NCBI GenBank assembly: GCA_900102385.1
Contig: FNBQ01000027.1
Span: 1 to 51,804, forward strand
DNA length: 51,804 nucleotides
Source of the DNA: Bacteroidales bacterium KHT7
GTDB lineage: Bacteria > Bacteroidota > Bacteroidia > Bacteroidales > Bacteroidaceae
Direction: 5' to 3'
Part shown: positions 1-8,809 of the stretch, in pieces
Layout of the letters: every line of letters begins with the position of its first letter
How positions within the stretch are numbered: the first letter of the stretch is position 1
Made by a program: the position numbers and the translations under genes
The notes under the pieces: model-generated
Database searches by the model: none
What the model saw: only the letters and a program-made list of their open reading frames with translations
What the model was told of the DNA's origin: nothing

Positions 1-169
1 GCCCGTCATGATTACGAAGCCAGCGTTGAGCCTCCGAATACAAGATGTCCGCTTCGTCCTCAGACTTTGCCGTTCCAAAATGCCTTATCTCACGAAACTT
101 TCCATTAGCCTTACTTACGGCTACCACGCTTATAGAGCCTGAGCGGTTTTTCTTCCTGCGTATAAACAT
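1..169 (-). CDS. IS1634-type transposase, N-terminal part only (cut by window edge)
   Basis: Reading the minus strand from the ATG at 167-169 gives 56 uninterrupted codons to the window edge. The protein starts MFIRRKKNRSGSISVV and continues with a K-x-N-G-K-F-R-E-I-R segment. Basic start, S-G-S-I-S-V strand and K-F-R-E strand are the usual opening of IS1634-family (IS4-related) DDE transposases in Bacteroidetes; this is recalled family knowledge, not a search. The catalytic core lies outside the window, so whether the element is intact cannot be judged. A promoter box sits just upstream of the start. Confidence 0.72.
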   Translation of the reverse strand, partial: MFIRRKKNRSGSISVVAVSKANGKFREIRHFGTAKSEDEADILYSEAQRWLRNHDG

Positions 170-173
170 GGCG

Positions 174-181
174 CAAAGGTA
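174..181 (-). promoter_or_regulatory. -7 box of the transposase promoter
   Basis: On the minus strand this reads TACCTTTG, an exact TAnnTTTG match, ending 4 bases before the ATG. Transcription would begin at or almost at the start codon, so the message would be nearly leaderless. No TTTG is seen at the ideal 19-20 bp spacing. Confidence 0.5.
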
Positions 182-290
182 CGCATTTTCCTGTTTGCGT
201 CACCCAAAGTCACCCATTATTTAGACGTAACTACCTGATTTTCAATCTGCGCTATGTAATGGCACAAAAAAGTGATGAAGTCAGGAAATA

Positions 291-322
291 AACGCTGAGT
301 CGTAAATTTGCGACTCAGCGTT
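291..322. terminator. Perfect 12-bp hairpin terminator
   Basis: AACGCTGAGTCG (291-302) pairs perfectly with CGACTCAGCGTT (311-322) around an 8-base loop. T-rich sequence follows on both strands, with the stronger run on plus. It lies 9 bases past the stop of the glycosidase-like gene at 331 and separates it from the insertion sequence. Confidence 0.75.
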
Positions 323-330
323 TTTATTTC

Positions 331-2448
331 TTATGGCATAGGTTTCAAGCCCTCCCACATTACGTTCCATTTTCCGTTCTTCGGGAATCCCGGATTTTCG
401 GTGTTGCAGCCGTCCCAGCCAGCGCACATCAGCGCGACGGTGGTAAGGAGTCCGCCATTTCCCGGAAGGTAGATTCTCAGACGTTCGTCCTGATAGTTAT
501 GTCCGCTTACGAGATAGGTGTTTGTACGGTTGTCGAGAAGAATTGCCTCGATGGCTTTCTCTGGCTCTCCCAATCGTGTTGCGTTCATGGCAACCATCGG
601 ATAATCCCATCCCCAAGTTTTGTTCCAGTTCCAGTTGGCAATAACCCAGTCGAGCGTTTTCAGCATGCAATTTTTGTTTATCAGATTGTTCATTGGCAAT
701 ATTCCAACAGCGCCGAGCAGGGCAGGGTGGTCGGATGTGCATCTGATGTCTGAATAAGTTTCTGTTGCGCTTTCGGCTGCGAGATAGAGGCTGTCGCTAT
801 TGAATGCCAGAGGCGAGAGTTTTTCTACGAGATTGTCCCATTCTTTTACGCGAGGCTCGCCGTTCTCTTCTCTCCAGCGGTTGGCAACCTGCATTGCGTA
901 GTGCCAGTAAGACAGTTCGAAAGGCGGATTTACTGTTACGGCAGCCTTTAGTGTTTCTTGTGCCGGGATGCAGCCTCTCAGAACGTAGCGGTCGTGAGCC
1001 TTGTCGTAATCGGCAAACGAATACATGAATTTTGCTGTTTCTTGAACAAGATTGTAATATTCGTCCTTGATTGCCTTGTCCTTGCTGTTGCGGTAGAGCA
1101 GTTCGGCAAGATAGATAAGGTGCGGCTGTTGCCAGATAAGGAAACTTCCAACGTTGCTTGGAGCCTCGAGACCGTCGGGGTCGGTCATCTTCATCCATCT
1201 CAGTCCGTCAAAGCCTTGACGACGGGCAATCTCGGTTGCTATCGGCGCAACTTTGTGATACCAATGAAGCGAGTGTGCCAGTTTCTCTGGGTGATTCCAG
1301 AGAGCGAATTGCGCCTGATGCCACCAAATCATTTCGAGGTGGAATTTGCCGTACCACGAGTTATATGTCAGTCCTGTTTCCTGTGGTGGAGTATCGCCAG
1401 CGCAGTTTATCGCCAGCAGATACTGACTCAAGACGACGCGACGTTCAAGTTCCTTTGCGCGAGGGTCGGTACATTTCGAGAAATCTACGATTGCTCCCTT
1501 CTGCCAGTAATCTTTCCAATATTCGGCAGACTTTGCGAAAGTCTGCTTTGCGTCGTCAGATTTTGCATCGGGCTTCTTCTCTGAAAATTCGCATGTTATA
1601 CTGAAAGAATCATCTTTTGGAGAAAGAATGAACTTGTTTCGGTCTTTTCTTGAGAGTTCAGCATTTCCTGTCCACTTCAGAGTGACGAAGTATTTTGTGG
1701 CATCGATGCTGCGCTCAAAAACGGCATAGTTCGACTTCTGCTCAATGATTTCGGTGTTGTGCTTGTCGTCGGCATTCCAGTTGCTGGCATCGTCGCAATG
1801 ACCGCCTGTTGCGTAAGGAAAACGCAGGCACAGCGGGGTGTGAGCCTTGTTTGAAATCTGTGCAGCAACCATGTCATCATCGGGGTGACACGCCGTGGCT
1901 ACGCTGTATTTCTGACCGTTCCACTTATATTCGCTCTTTATCGTGCCCGAGTATAGGTCGAGTCTTTGTTTGATGTTCTCGGGCATCGCACCTTTCATTT
2001 CAGAAATGTCGAAACCTAATGTTCCGAGGTGCAGACGATGAGGATTTACGCGGAGATAGTTGCACGCGTCTTGCTGCCGTCCGCCTTCTTTAAACTGACA
2101 GGCATACAACTCCTTATGTCCGTGAAAGTTGAATTCTTTCAGAACATCGTCGAGTTTGTAATCGCCCGTGTTCTCAAAACTATGCCAGCCCCAGTCGCTC
2201 ATAGTTCCGAGCGGAACGCCGTTGCTGAATTTCTCTGGAAAAGTCTGCAATCCGGTGGCATCAACGGTGAAGGCGAATCCTCCGTTGCCAACAGAAAGCG
2301 ATGAAAGACTGTCGTTTTTTGTTACTATAGGCGAGTTGCGTTGCAATAGTGCCACTCTGTTTATTTTGCCTGTTGTTTTACTGCCTTCGCTTGCCGTAAT
2401 TGCAGCCGGAAATAATAGCGCAGTTAGAAGATAAATTAATTTTTTCAT
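331..2448 (-). CDS. Exported six-hairpin glycosidase-like protein
   Basis: 705 residues starting MKKLIYLLTALLFPAAITASEG, a signal peptide, so periplasmic or outer-membrane exposed. The second half is rich in aromatic helices and contains H-L-E-M-I-W-W-H-Q-A (about residue 370) followed by F-A-L-W, then Q-E-T-L (about 495) and W-G-W-D-Y-P-M (about 615). This pattern fits the (alpha/alpha)6 six-hairpin glycosidase fold, GH65-like in architecture, with an N-terminal beta-sandwich region. Substrate and exact family are not assigned. Single gene with its own promoter box upstream and a strong hairpin downstream. Confidence 0.62.
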   Translation of the reverse strand: MKKLIYLLTALLFPAAITASEGSKTTGKINRVALLQRNSPIVTKNDSLSSLSVGNGGFAFTVDATGLQTFPEKFSNGVPLGTMSDWGWHSFENTGDYKLDDVLKEFNFHGHKELYACQFKEGGRQQDACNYLRVNPHRLHLGTLGFDISEMKGAMPENIKQRLDLYSGTIKSEYKWNGQKYSVATACHPDDDMVAAQISNKAHTPLCLRFPYATGGHCDDASNWNADDKHNTEIIEQKSNYAVFERSIDATKYFVTLKWTGNAELSRKDRNKFILSPKDDSFSITCEFSEKKPDAKSDDAKQTFAKSAEYWKDYWQKGAIVDFSKCTDPRAKELERRVVLSQYLLAINCAGDTPPQETGLTYNSWYGKFHLEMIWWHQAQFALWNHPEKLAHSLHWYHKVAPIATEIARRQGFDGLRWMKMTDPDGLEAPSNVGSFLIWQQPHLIYLAELLYRNSKDKAIKDEYYNLVQETAKFMYSFADYDKAHDRYVLRGCIPAQETLKAAVTVNPPFELSYWHYAMQVANRWREENGEPRVKEWDNLVEKLSPLAFNSDSLYLAAESATETYSDIRCTSDHPALLGAVGILPMNNLINKNCMLKTLDWVIANWNWNKTWGWDYPMVAMNATRLGEPEKAIEAILLDNRTNTYLVSGHNYQDERLRIYLPGNGGLLTTVALMCAGWDGCNTENPGFPKNGKWNVMWEGLKPMP

Positions 2449-2481
2449 TATAGTTTCGTAGGTTATGAAAACTTAGTGCGG

Positions 2482-2489
2482 CAAAAATA
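2482..2489 (-). promoter_or_regulatory. -7 box for the glycosidase-like gene
   Basis: The minus strand reads TATTTTTG, matching TAnnTTTG, 33 bases before the ATG at 2448. No convincing -33 TTTG at the expected spacing. Confidence 0.4.
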
Positions 2490-2565
2490 ATAAAAAAATC
2501 AATATCCCTATCTGTTGGCATTGCTTAGTTTTTGATGCGTAAAGTGGCTATTTTGACAGAATATT

Positions 2566-3711
2566 CTATCTGTCGATAAGCAGTTTCAGCATAAATGCCT
2601 GCGATATTCTGTTAGGACCAGAAAATGGGCATCCGCTATTCATCTGGCTCTGACTGCCGCTGCTGTTGTAAAGCAATCCGTTGTGCATGTATATGCTGTA
2701 TTCGAGCAAGTCGTTGTCGCTCAACTTTATTTCTCCAATCTTTTGCAGATAATAGATTATAGGAAGTGTTGCTGATAAATCAATTTTGTCGACTTGTCCG
2801 ATGTATTGATGAAAGCATTTGTTCTGGTTGTAAAGTTCCTTTGTTGTCTGGATGAATTTTCTAACATTTTCAGCGGTTTGTACGCTGTAATCGTTTATGT
2901 CGATATCACATAGTCCCAGCACATACCACGAGTTTCCTCTTCCCCAGTTAATATTGCCCATTTTTACATTAGGGTATTTGTATCGGTAGAAATAGGCAGG
3001 CAACCCTGTGTCCTTGTCTATTCCGTATTTGTTCCATTTTTCTACTTGTTCTACAGCCAGCAGATAAGCCTCTCTTTTATTAAATGTTTTTGAATACAGA
3101 ATAAGAAACGGGTTATGCATTCCTAATCCATCGACTGCGTTTCCCGGCCAGTCCATATATTTGATGCCAAAATCGGTTGTGTTCTGTTGCTTCAGCCAGT
3201 TGTACTCTTTGTCGGCATATTCTTTGTATTTCTTATTTTTTGTGAGTTTGTACAGCTCAATGGCAACGCATCCGGCAACACATTGGTCTATTTGCGTAAA
3301 ATCTTTATCTATTATGTATTTGTCGAAGATGTCTATGATTTCCTTCTGAGATTCTGTATCATCGCTTTTAATTGCATATTCGAGCGAATATAGAATCAGA
3401 AAGTTCATCTCTGCCCACTGGTATTTGCTGGCTGCATCTTCCTTTTTAAGACTGATATTATCTTCCAGATTATCAGTAAATAATCCGACTCTTGCTGGAA
3501 CTACAACTGATTCTCCGTTTTTTACGATATCGAGTCCGGCTTTGTATATATTGTCTCGGAAGTCTTTTATATCCTTGCATTTTTCCGAATAATTATTCTC
3601 TATATGTCTGTTCCATCTAACTCTCAGATATAGAATTCCGTCGGATAGAAAGAAGACAATATTAACTATAATGCTTGCCGTGAATATGGCATAGAAGATG
3701 TATTTTTTCAT
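2566..3711 (-). CDS. Membrane-anchored GH105/GH88-like protein
   Basis: 381 residues. The first about 25 residues form one hydrophobic segment (anchor or uncleaved signal). Features shared with unsaturated-uronyl hydrolases (GH105/GH88): a C-V-A-G helix followed by K-x-x-K-Y-x-x-Y-A-D, V-D-G-L-G-M-H-N-P-F (about residues 193-205), and W-G-R-G-N-S-W (about 252-258), close to the family W-x-R-G-x-G-W. Its start overlaps the end of the preceding membrane-protein gene by 4 bases, so the two are translationally coupled. In a surface-polysaccharide setting it may trim or remodel glycans; the substrate is unknown. Base composition is AT-rich compared with the plus-strand core genes. Confidence 0.62.
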   Translation of the reverse strand: MKKYIFYAIFTASIIVNIVFFLSDGILYLRVRWNRHIENNYSEKCKDIKDFRDNIYKAGLDIVKNGESVVVPARVGLFTDNLEDNISLKKEDAASKYQWAEMNFLILYSLEYAIKSDDTESQKEIIDIFDKYIIDKDFTQIDQCVAGCVAIELYKLTKNKKYKEYADKEYNWLKQQNTTDFGIKYMDWPGNAVDGLGMHNPFLILYSKTFNKREAYLLAVEQVEKWNKYGIDKDTGLPAYFYRYKYPNVKMGNINWGRGNSWYVLGLCDIDINDYSVQTAENVRKFIQTTKELYNQNKCFHQYIGQVDKIDLSATLPIIYYLQKIGEIKLSDNDLLEYSIYMHNGLLYNSSGSQSQMNSGCPFSGPNRISQAFMLKLLIDR

Positions 3712-5288
3712 TTGCTTGTAAATTGAATAAGATAATAGTTTTCAGATTCTGCTATTGCATGTCTATCCACGCTAATCTTGTAATTCTGCCGAATCATGTC
3801 TTCGATGATGTCGAGTTGCTCAACAGCCGATTTGTTTACGAGCATAGGGATTCCATCGACTAAGGTCTTGAAGTTTCCATAGCCTTTTGGAGCAAGAGGC
3901 CAATGGTACATCCAACCTTGAAATATCGTTTTGTATGCTATCGGACTTTTTGATGCGCTGAATATTTCAACATCCAAGCAACTTGGAACCAGCATCAACA
4001 CTTTTTCGCTCTTGCTCTTATTCAGCATTCCTTCAACTTCGTTTTTCAGTTTCAAGGGCTCATTGATGCTTTTGGCAGTTTGGTAATTTGTTCTGCCGAA
4101 ATAAAACATCAGAATAATAGCGTTAATGCATAAAAATGTGTTCAAGTATGCAATCTTTTTTGTGTATCCAATGTAAAGGCATGATAATAGCAAGGCGGCG
4201 ATTAGTGTAATCAGAACTCTTTCTTTTGGAAAACTCATGCTCATAATCGTTATGTTTGCGATAATAAACATTATAAGGCACGAAATTATAAAGAAAACAG
4301 TACTGTAATGTCTTTTCTTTAAAGAGACAAATAACAGCCATAATATTGTTATAATCAGAGTTATTCCACCTAAGGATTTATACATCTGATAGTAGTTATG
4401 TATGTTTATTCTTATTGTTTCTAAGCGTTGTTGCTTTAGAGTATTTGCGTAGTCTACAATTTCCTTTTCAGTCAGAATATTAGTGTCAAAAAATCTGTAC
4501 TTAACGAGTAGTTCATACTCTTTCTTCTGATTTGGATTTTCTATTGTGGAAAGCAGTTTGGCTGATTGTGGATTGTCTGCGATCAGTCCTCTTGCATCAT
4601 TATAAGTATTGAAGTGTTTCCATTCGTCTGAATGATTATACATTATGTTGTCTGTGGCAAAACTTGCAATCCCGATAATGCATAGGCAAGATAAACTTCC
4701 GATAGCCTTTTTGTAGTTATTGCTTAAAAAGAATATCGGGAATAGAATCATATAAGGCAAAAGGGCTGCCGATGTTCTTATCTGTGTTGATATAAAAAAC
4801 AAAACAAAAGCTGTTGCATAATACTTCTTATTCTTTGCTTGTATCAGTAGTACAAACGATGCAAATGCCAATTCAGAAGCCAGAATTGTAAATTGCGGAT
4901 GTATACACATGTAGAAATGTATAAAAGAGAATGTAAGCAATAGTAATCCCTTTAGCATTTCATTTATTTTCAGTCTGACAATAGAAAATCCAATGGTTAG
5001 AAATGATATCAGATACAAAGTCCACGACACCACGCTGTACCATTCAATGTTGTTATTGATTTTGTATAGTGTAGAGATTATCGCGCCATATATGTATCCT
5101 TCGAAAACAAGGTAGGGACATGGAGTACCATTGTATGCTCCAGAAGAGATAAAAAGTGATCTTTGATCATCTGATTGCGAAAAGAAGATGTTTACGCAAA
5201 AAGGTAATATGAGTAATAGAACAAAGAGTACTCCAAGTAGTATATAATTATATATTTTTTTATTTTTCATGCGTTTTGTATTTATCAT
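3708..5288 (-). CDS. Polytopic membrane protein, GT-C glycosyltransferase-like
   Basis: 526 residues with roughly ten hydrophobic segments spread over residues 12-420, then a soluble C-terminal region of about 110 residues. Hydrophobic core plus extracytoplasmic tail resembles GT-C lipid-linked sugar transferases and polymerase-like proteins of O-antigen or capsule clusters, but no diagnostic motif was recognised. An alternative start at the ATG beginning MKNKK (5270) is possible. Lies 11 bases after the acyltransferase and overlaps the GH105-like gene by 4 bases, forming a three-gene operon. Confidence 0.5.
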   Translation of the reverse strand: MINTKRMKNKKIYNYILLGVLFVLLLILPFCVNIFFSQSDDQRSLFISSGAYNGTPCPYLVFEGYIYGAIISTLYKINNNIEWYSVVSWTLYLISFLTIGFSIVRLKINEMLKGLLLLTFSFIHFYMCIHPQFTILASELAFASFVLLIQAKNKKYYATAFVLFFISTQIRTSAALLPYMILFPIFFLSNNYKKAIGSLSCLCIIGIASFATDNIMYNHSDEWKHFNTYNDARGLIADNPQSAKLLSTIENPNQKKEYELLVKYRFFDTNILTEKEIVDYANTLKQQRLETIRINIHNYYQMYKSLGGITLIITILWLLFVSLKKRHYSTVFFIISCLIMFIIANITIMSMSFPKERVLITLIAALLLSCLYIGYTKKIAYLNTFLCINAIILMFYFGRTNYQTAKSINEPLKLKNEVEGMLNKSKSEKVLMLVPSCLDVEIFSASKSPIAYKTIFQGWMYHWPLAPKGYGNFKTLVDGIPMLVNKSAVEQLDIIEDMIRQNYKISVDRHAIAESENYYLIQFTSK

Positions 5289-5299
5289 TGACAGAAATG

Positions 5300-6301
5300 T
5301 TATTTTAAGGTGTTTGGCAATTCGAAGATTTTATCATTTTTTATAAAAGTCTTTAAATGTATTTTTATGTGAGTCCATAGATAAATTCTTATTTGATCAA
5401 TAAGAACACTTGTTATAAATAATATTGCAATTGTAAATATCCAATAAAAAATCACTTTAAAATTCGAATAGTTATAGTAGAGGTGTTTAAAATGTTTAGT
5501 ATATAAGAAATATATCCCAACGTGACCAAGTAGACATGCAAGAACTGATTTTGCTAAGTGATTAATGATTTTAGAATGAAAATTAAGTTGTGAAAATGTT
5601 GTCAAGAATGCTACTGACGAGATAATGACAATAGGGTCACCATTATATATAATCAATGCAACAAAGCTATGATTTTCTTTTACAGAATATCCCAAAATTC
5701 CAAGAAAAAGAGAGCACACTATATAGATAATAGGGCTAGCGTTTTTAAACCATGCTGGGAGCCCGTATAAACGTATGTAACGGGCTAATAAATAGATGAT
5801 TAAGAAAAATAAGGCTGAAATCGAACCAAGACTAATATCTGGATAGGGGGGAAGCCAATCGAACCAAGTGATAATTATCAATAATGATATTATTAAATGT
5901 AATAATGTTTTTTTATTAACTGAATCACAAAAAACATTGAGTATGGGAGAGAAAAACAATAGAAAAATATATGATGGTATGAACCAATTTGATTTTGTAA
6001 TGAAGAAGAAGTCTTTATAATTAAGTTCTTCATTAAAAGAATAGTGAAAAATAACTTTGATAATTGTCCAGAATAGACACATAAATGCAATGCTTATAAG
6101 AGAAGATTTTTTCGGAGTAGCAGAAAAATATCCTGTTAGCATTACAAATGTATTTACACCGATAATAGAAAATCCGGCAAGAAGATATACACCAAAAGAT
6201 ACATCATAGCCAAGGGAAGAAAATGTAGAATGAAGAAGCATTACGCATATAATTGCAAAAATGCGACATAGTTCCATATTTGACCATCTTATATCTTTCA
6301 T
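5300..6301 (-). CDS. Acyltransferase 3 family membrane protein
   Basis: 333 residues, about ten membrane segments. The first helix carries R13 and H24, the R-x10-H arrangement typical of the acyltransferase-3 family, and W-F-I-P-S-Y follows in the middle. These enzymes O-acylate surface sugars, taking acyl groups across the membrane. First gene of the operon running to 2566, with a good promoter at 6385-6416. Very AT-rich, consistent with a horizontally exchanged polysaccharide segment. Confidence 0.78.
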   Translation of the reverse strand: MKDIRWSNMELCRIFAIICVMLLHSTFSSLGYDVSFGVYLLAGFSIIGVNTFVMLTGYFSATPKKSSLISIAFMCLFWTIIKVIFHYSFNEELNYKDFFFITKSNWFIPSYIFLLFFSPILNVFCDSVNKKTLLHLIISLLIIITWFDWLPPYPDISLGSISALFFLIIYLLARYIRLYGLPAWFKNASPIIYIVCSLFLGILGYSVKENHSFVALIIYNGDPIVIISSVAFLTTFSQLNFHSKIINHLAKSVLACLLGHVGIYFLYTKHFKHLYYNYSNFKVIFYWIFTIAILFITSVLIDQIRIYLWTHIKIHLKTFIKNDKIFELPNTLK

Positions 6302-6384
6302 TGTTAGTAAAATGTTTTTGTTTAAAGTTGAATTTCGAAAAAAAATTTGGAAATCTTATCCGAATAACAAATCCTTTATATATG

Positions 6385-6416
6385 CAAAAGTAAGTAAAAA
6401 ACATCTTTGCTGCAAA
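6385..6416 (-). promoter_or_regulatory. Promoter of the acyltransferase operon
   Basis: Minus strand: TTTG (6413-6416), 20 bases, then TACTTTTG (6385-6392). Both boxes match the Bacteroidetes primary-sigma consensus at normal spacing. The -7 box ends 84 bases before the ATG at 6301, leaving an AT-rich leader of about 80 nt. Confidence 0.65.
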
Positions 6417-6454
6417 TTTACAGAGTTCAAATATAGGGGTGCTGGATAAAACAG

Positions 6455-6487
6455 AAAAGGAAGTGACCTCACGGCGACTTCCTTTTT
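6455..6487 (+). terminator. Orphan hairpin terminator between divergent genes
   Basis: AAAAGGAAGT (6455-6464) pairs with ACTTCCTTTT (6477-6486), followed by TTATT. It looks like a Rho-independent terminator but has no gene ending in front of it on either strand. It lies upstream of both divergent genes. Confidence 0.55.
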
Positions 6488-6760
6488 ATTCTGTACCAGT
6501 GTTAAAGGCAAAAAGATTGTCCTAGGATAACGGTTGCAAATATAACGTGTTTATATTCAAATACAAAAGTTTTTATTATGCCTTGCAACATCTTTTTTCC
6601 TTATTTTGTTTAAACACTGCATTTTTAACTTTTATTCACATTTCGTTGTTGACATTCTTTTTGCTGACGGCATCTGTAAAAATGAAACTAGGCTTTACAA
6701 TTTTTGGCGCACTCCGAAAGCAAAAAAGAAAAAATAAGCACGTTACAGATTTTTTTATGT

Positions 6761-6768
6761 TATATTTG
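6761..6768 (+). promoter_or_regulatory. -7 box for the epimerase operon
   Basis: TATATTTG matches TAnnTTTG, 18 bases before the ATG at 6787. It lies inside the longer open frame starting at 6547, which supports placing the start at 6787. No good -33 element seen. Confidence 0.5.
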
Positions 6769-6786
6769 CAAAAACAACATTGGCTT

Positions 6787-7791
6787 ATGAAGATTTTGAT
6801 TACAGGTGCCAGCGGTTTTATTGGAAGTTTTTTGGTAGAAGAGGCACTAAGGAAAGGGTTTGATACTTGGGCTGGAGTGCGAGGCACCAGCAGCAGAGAG
6901 TATCTGAAGGATGCCGACATAAATTTTGTGGAACTGAACTTTGCCGATAAGGTTGTACTTCGTCAACAATTACAGAACTTTAAGGAGGAGCACGGAACGT
7001 GGGACTACATAGTTCACGCTGCCGGCGCGACAAAGTGCAGGTTCAAGCGCGATTTCTATGCGGTAAACTATTACGGAACAAAGCATTTTGTCGATGCCCT
7101 CAAGTCGCTTGGCATGATGCCTAAGCAGTTCATCTACATCAGCACGCTCAGCGTCTTCGGCGCGATACACGAGAAGGATTATGCTCCTATCTCTGCCGAT
7201 GATGTGCCTAATCCAAATACGGCATACGGCGCAAGCAAGTTGCAGAGCGAGCAGTACATCAAGAGCATTGCCGACGTGCCGTACGTCATCATGCGCCCTA
7301 CGGGAGTGTACGGTCCGCGAGAGAAGGACTATTTCATCATGGCAAAGAGCATAAAGCAGCATATCGATTTCTCCGTCGGATATTCAAGGCAAGACATCAC
7401 ATTCGTGTATGTTAAGGATTTGGTAAAGGCTATCTTCCTTGCCATAGACAAGCAGGTTGTGCGCCGCGAGTATTTCGTATCAGACGGAAGAGTGTACACA
7501 AGCCGCACGTTCAGCGACCTGCTTCAGCACGAGATTGGCAACCGCTTTGTTCTGCACATCTGTGCGCCCGTGTGGTTTCTGTGGATTGTGTCGCTCGTCT
7601 CCACATTCATGGCAAGGCTGAGAGGCACTACAACCACTCTGAATCTCGACAAATACAAGATTCTGAAGCAGAGAAACTGGCAATGCGACATAAAGCCGCT
7701 TGTTGATGAACTTGGATATGCGCCCGACTACATCTTGGACGAAGGCGTTAAGGAAACTGTTGAATGGTATAAAAAAGAAGGATGGCTATAA
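6787..7791 (+). CDS. NAD-dependent epimerase/dehydratase (extended SDR)
   Basis: 334 residues from the ATG at 6787. T-G-A-S-G-F-I-G near the N-terminus is the Rossmann dinucleotide motif (GxxGxxG), and Y-G-A-S-K around residue 146 is the catalytic YxxxK, with S-T-L-S-V-F before it. The open frame extends to 6547, but the upstream part is low-complexity AT-rich sequence and contains the promoter box, so the shorter start is chosen. Substrate (nucleotide sugar or a lipid-linked sterol-like compound) is not evident. It overlaps the following PAP2 gene by 10 bases. Confidence 0.85.
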   Translation: MKILITGASGFIGSFLVEEALRKGFDTWAGVRGTSSREYLKDADINFVELNFADKVVLRQQLQNFKEEHGTWDYIVHAAGATKCRFKRDFYAVNYYGTKHFVDALKSLGMMPKQFIYISTLSVFGAIHEKDYAPISADDVPNPNTAYGASKLQSEQYIKSIADVPYVIMRPTGVYGPREKDYFIMAKSIKQHIDFSVGYSRQDITFVYVKDLVKAIFLAIDKQVVRREYFVSDGRVYTSRTFSDLLQHEIGNRFVLHICAPVWFLWIVSLVSTFMARLRGTTTTLNLDKYKILKQRNWQCDIKPLVDELGYAPDYILDEGVKETVEWYKKEGWL

Positions 7792-8741
7792 AGACATTTG
7801 TTGACAGAGAAGAGAATCCTCGCGAAGGATTGCTTTTGATTGAGAAGGCGATGCTTGCCTATCTGGCTTTCACGCTCGTTCTTGTAATTGTTTTTTGGAA
7901 TAGTATAAATGCTCCGCTGATGCAGGTGGCAAACCGGGGCTTGATTCTGGCAATGACCGTGGGACTGTGGTTCTTGTACCGCAAGTTTCCTTGCAAGGTT
8001 ACCAGATATGCGCGCTCCATTGCGCAGTTCACGCTGCTGCCTTATTGGTATTCGAATACATACGACTTCAACTGCCTTTTGCCCAACCTCGACCACATCA
8101 TGGCATCGGCAGAGCAGAGCATCTTCGGATGTCAGCCGGCCTATGTGTTCAGCCAAGTGTTTACGGGCAGTTTCTGGAGCGAGGCTTTCAATCTTGGATA
8201 TGTAGCCTACTTCCCCATGATAATGGCAACCGAGCTGTACTATCTCTTTGGCCGTACGCACAAGTTCGAGCGCGCCGCCTTTGTTGTCATGGCATCGTTC
8301 TTTATCTATTACGTTGTGTTCATCTTCGTGCCTGTGGCGGGACCTCAGTATTACTATTGTGCCATAGGGCTCGACAGCGTGGCGCAGGCTAACTTTGTTG
8401 ATGTGGGCAACTATTTCGCATCGCATACCGAGATGCTCACCGCGCCGGGCGATAGCGACGGACTGTTCTATAACCTCGTCCTTGGCTCGCAGAATGCAGG
8501 CGAACGACCAACAGCGGCGTTCCCGAGTTCGCACGTCGGAATATCTACAATACTGATGCTCATCTGCCTGCGCGACAAGCAGTACAAGATGGTCTTCATT
8601 CTGCTGCCGTTCTATGTTCTGCTATGCTGTGCCACCGTCTACATTCAGGCACACTATCTTATAGATGTTATTGGCGGATGGATAAGTGCGGTGCTGGTTT
8701 ACGCGCTCACGGCTCGTCTTTACAAGATGTATGCCAAATAA
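7782..8741 (+). CDS. PAP2-superfamily membrane phosphatase
   Basis: 319 residues, about six membrane helices. P-S-S-H-V-G (about residue 246) and A-H-Y-L-I-D-V-I-G-G (about 289) correspond to the second and third PAP2 phosphatase motifs, with catalytic histidines in both. The family includes lipid phosphatases and inositol-phosphorylceramide-synthase-like enzymes, so a role in lipid or lipid-carrier metabolism is likely. The start codon lies 10 bases inside the end of the epimerase gene, showing tight coupling. Confidence 0.8.
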   Translation: MAIKTFVDREENPREGLLLIEKAMLAYLAFTLVLVIVFWNSINAPLMQVANRGLILAMTVGLWFLYRKFPCKVTRYARSIAQFTLLPYWYSNTYDFNCLLPNLDHIMASAEQSIFGCQPAYVFSQVFTGSFWSEAFNLGYVAYFPMIMATELYYLFGRTHKFERAAFVVMASFFIYYVVFIFVPVAGPQYYYCAIGLDSVAQANFVDVGNYFASHTEMLTAPGDSDGLFYNLVLGSQNAGERPTAAFPSSHVGISTILMLICLRDKQYKMVFILLPFYVLLCCATVYIQAHYLIDVIGGWISAVLVYALTARLYKMYAK

Positions 8742-8809
8742 AAATTTGAAAAAAGTATGACGTTTGGAAAATAATACTTTTCTTTGTAGAAACTAAAATT
8801 TATGACAAT

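Noticed and set aside
2555-2574. Hairpin GACAGA … TCTGTC as a terminator of the GH105-like gene
   Set aside because: It overlaps the stop codon, has only six pairs and lacks a T-run.
6547-6786. 80-codon N-terminal extension of the epimerase
   Set aside because: Low-complexity AT-rich sequence containing the promoter box; the Rossmann motif follows the ATG at 6787 at the normal distance.
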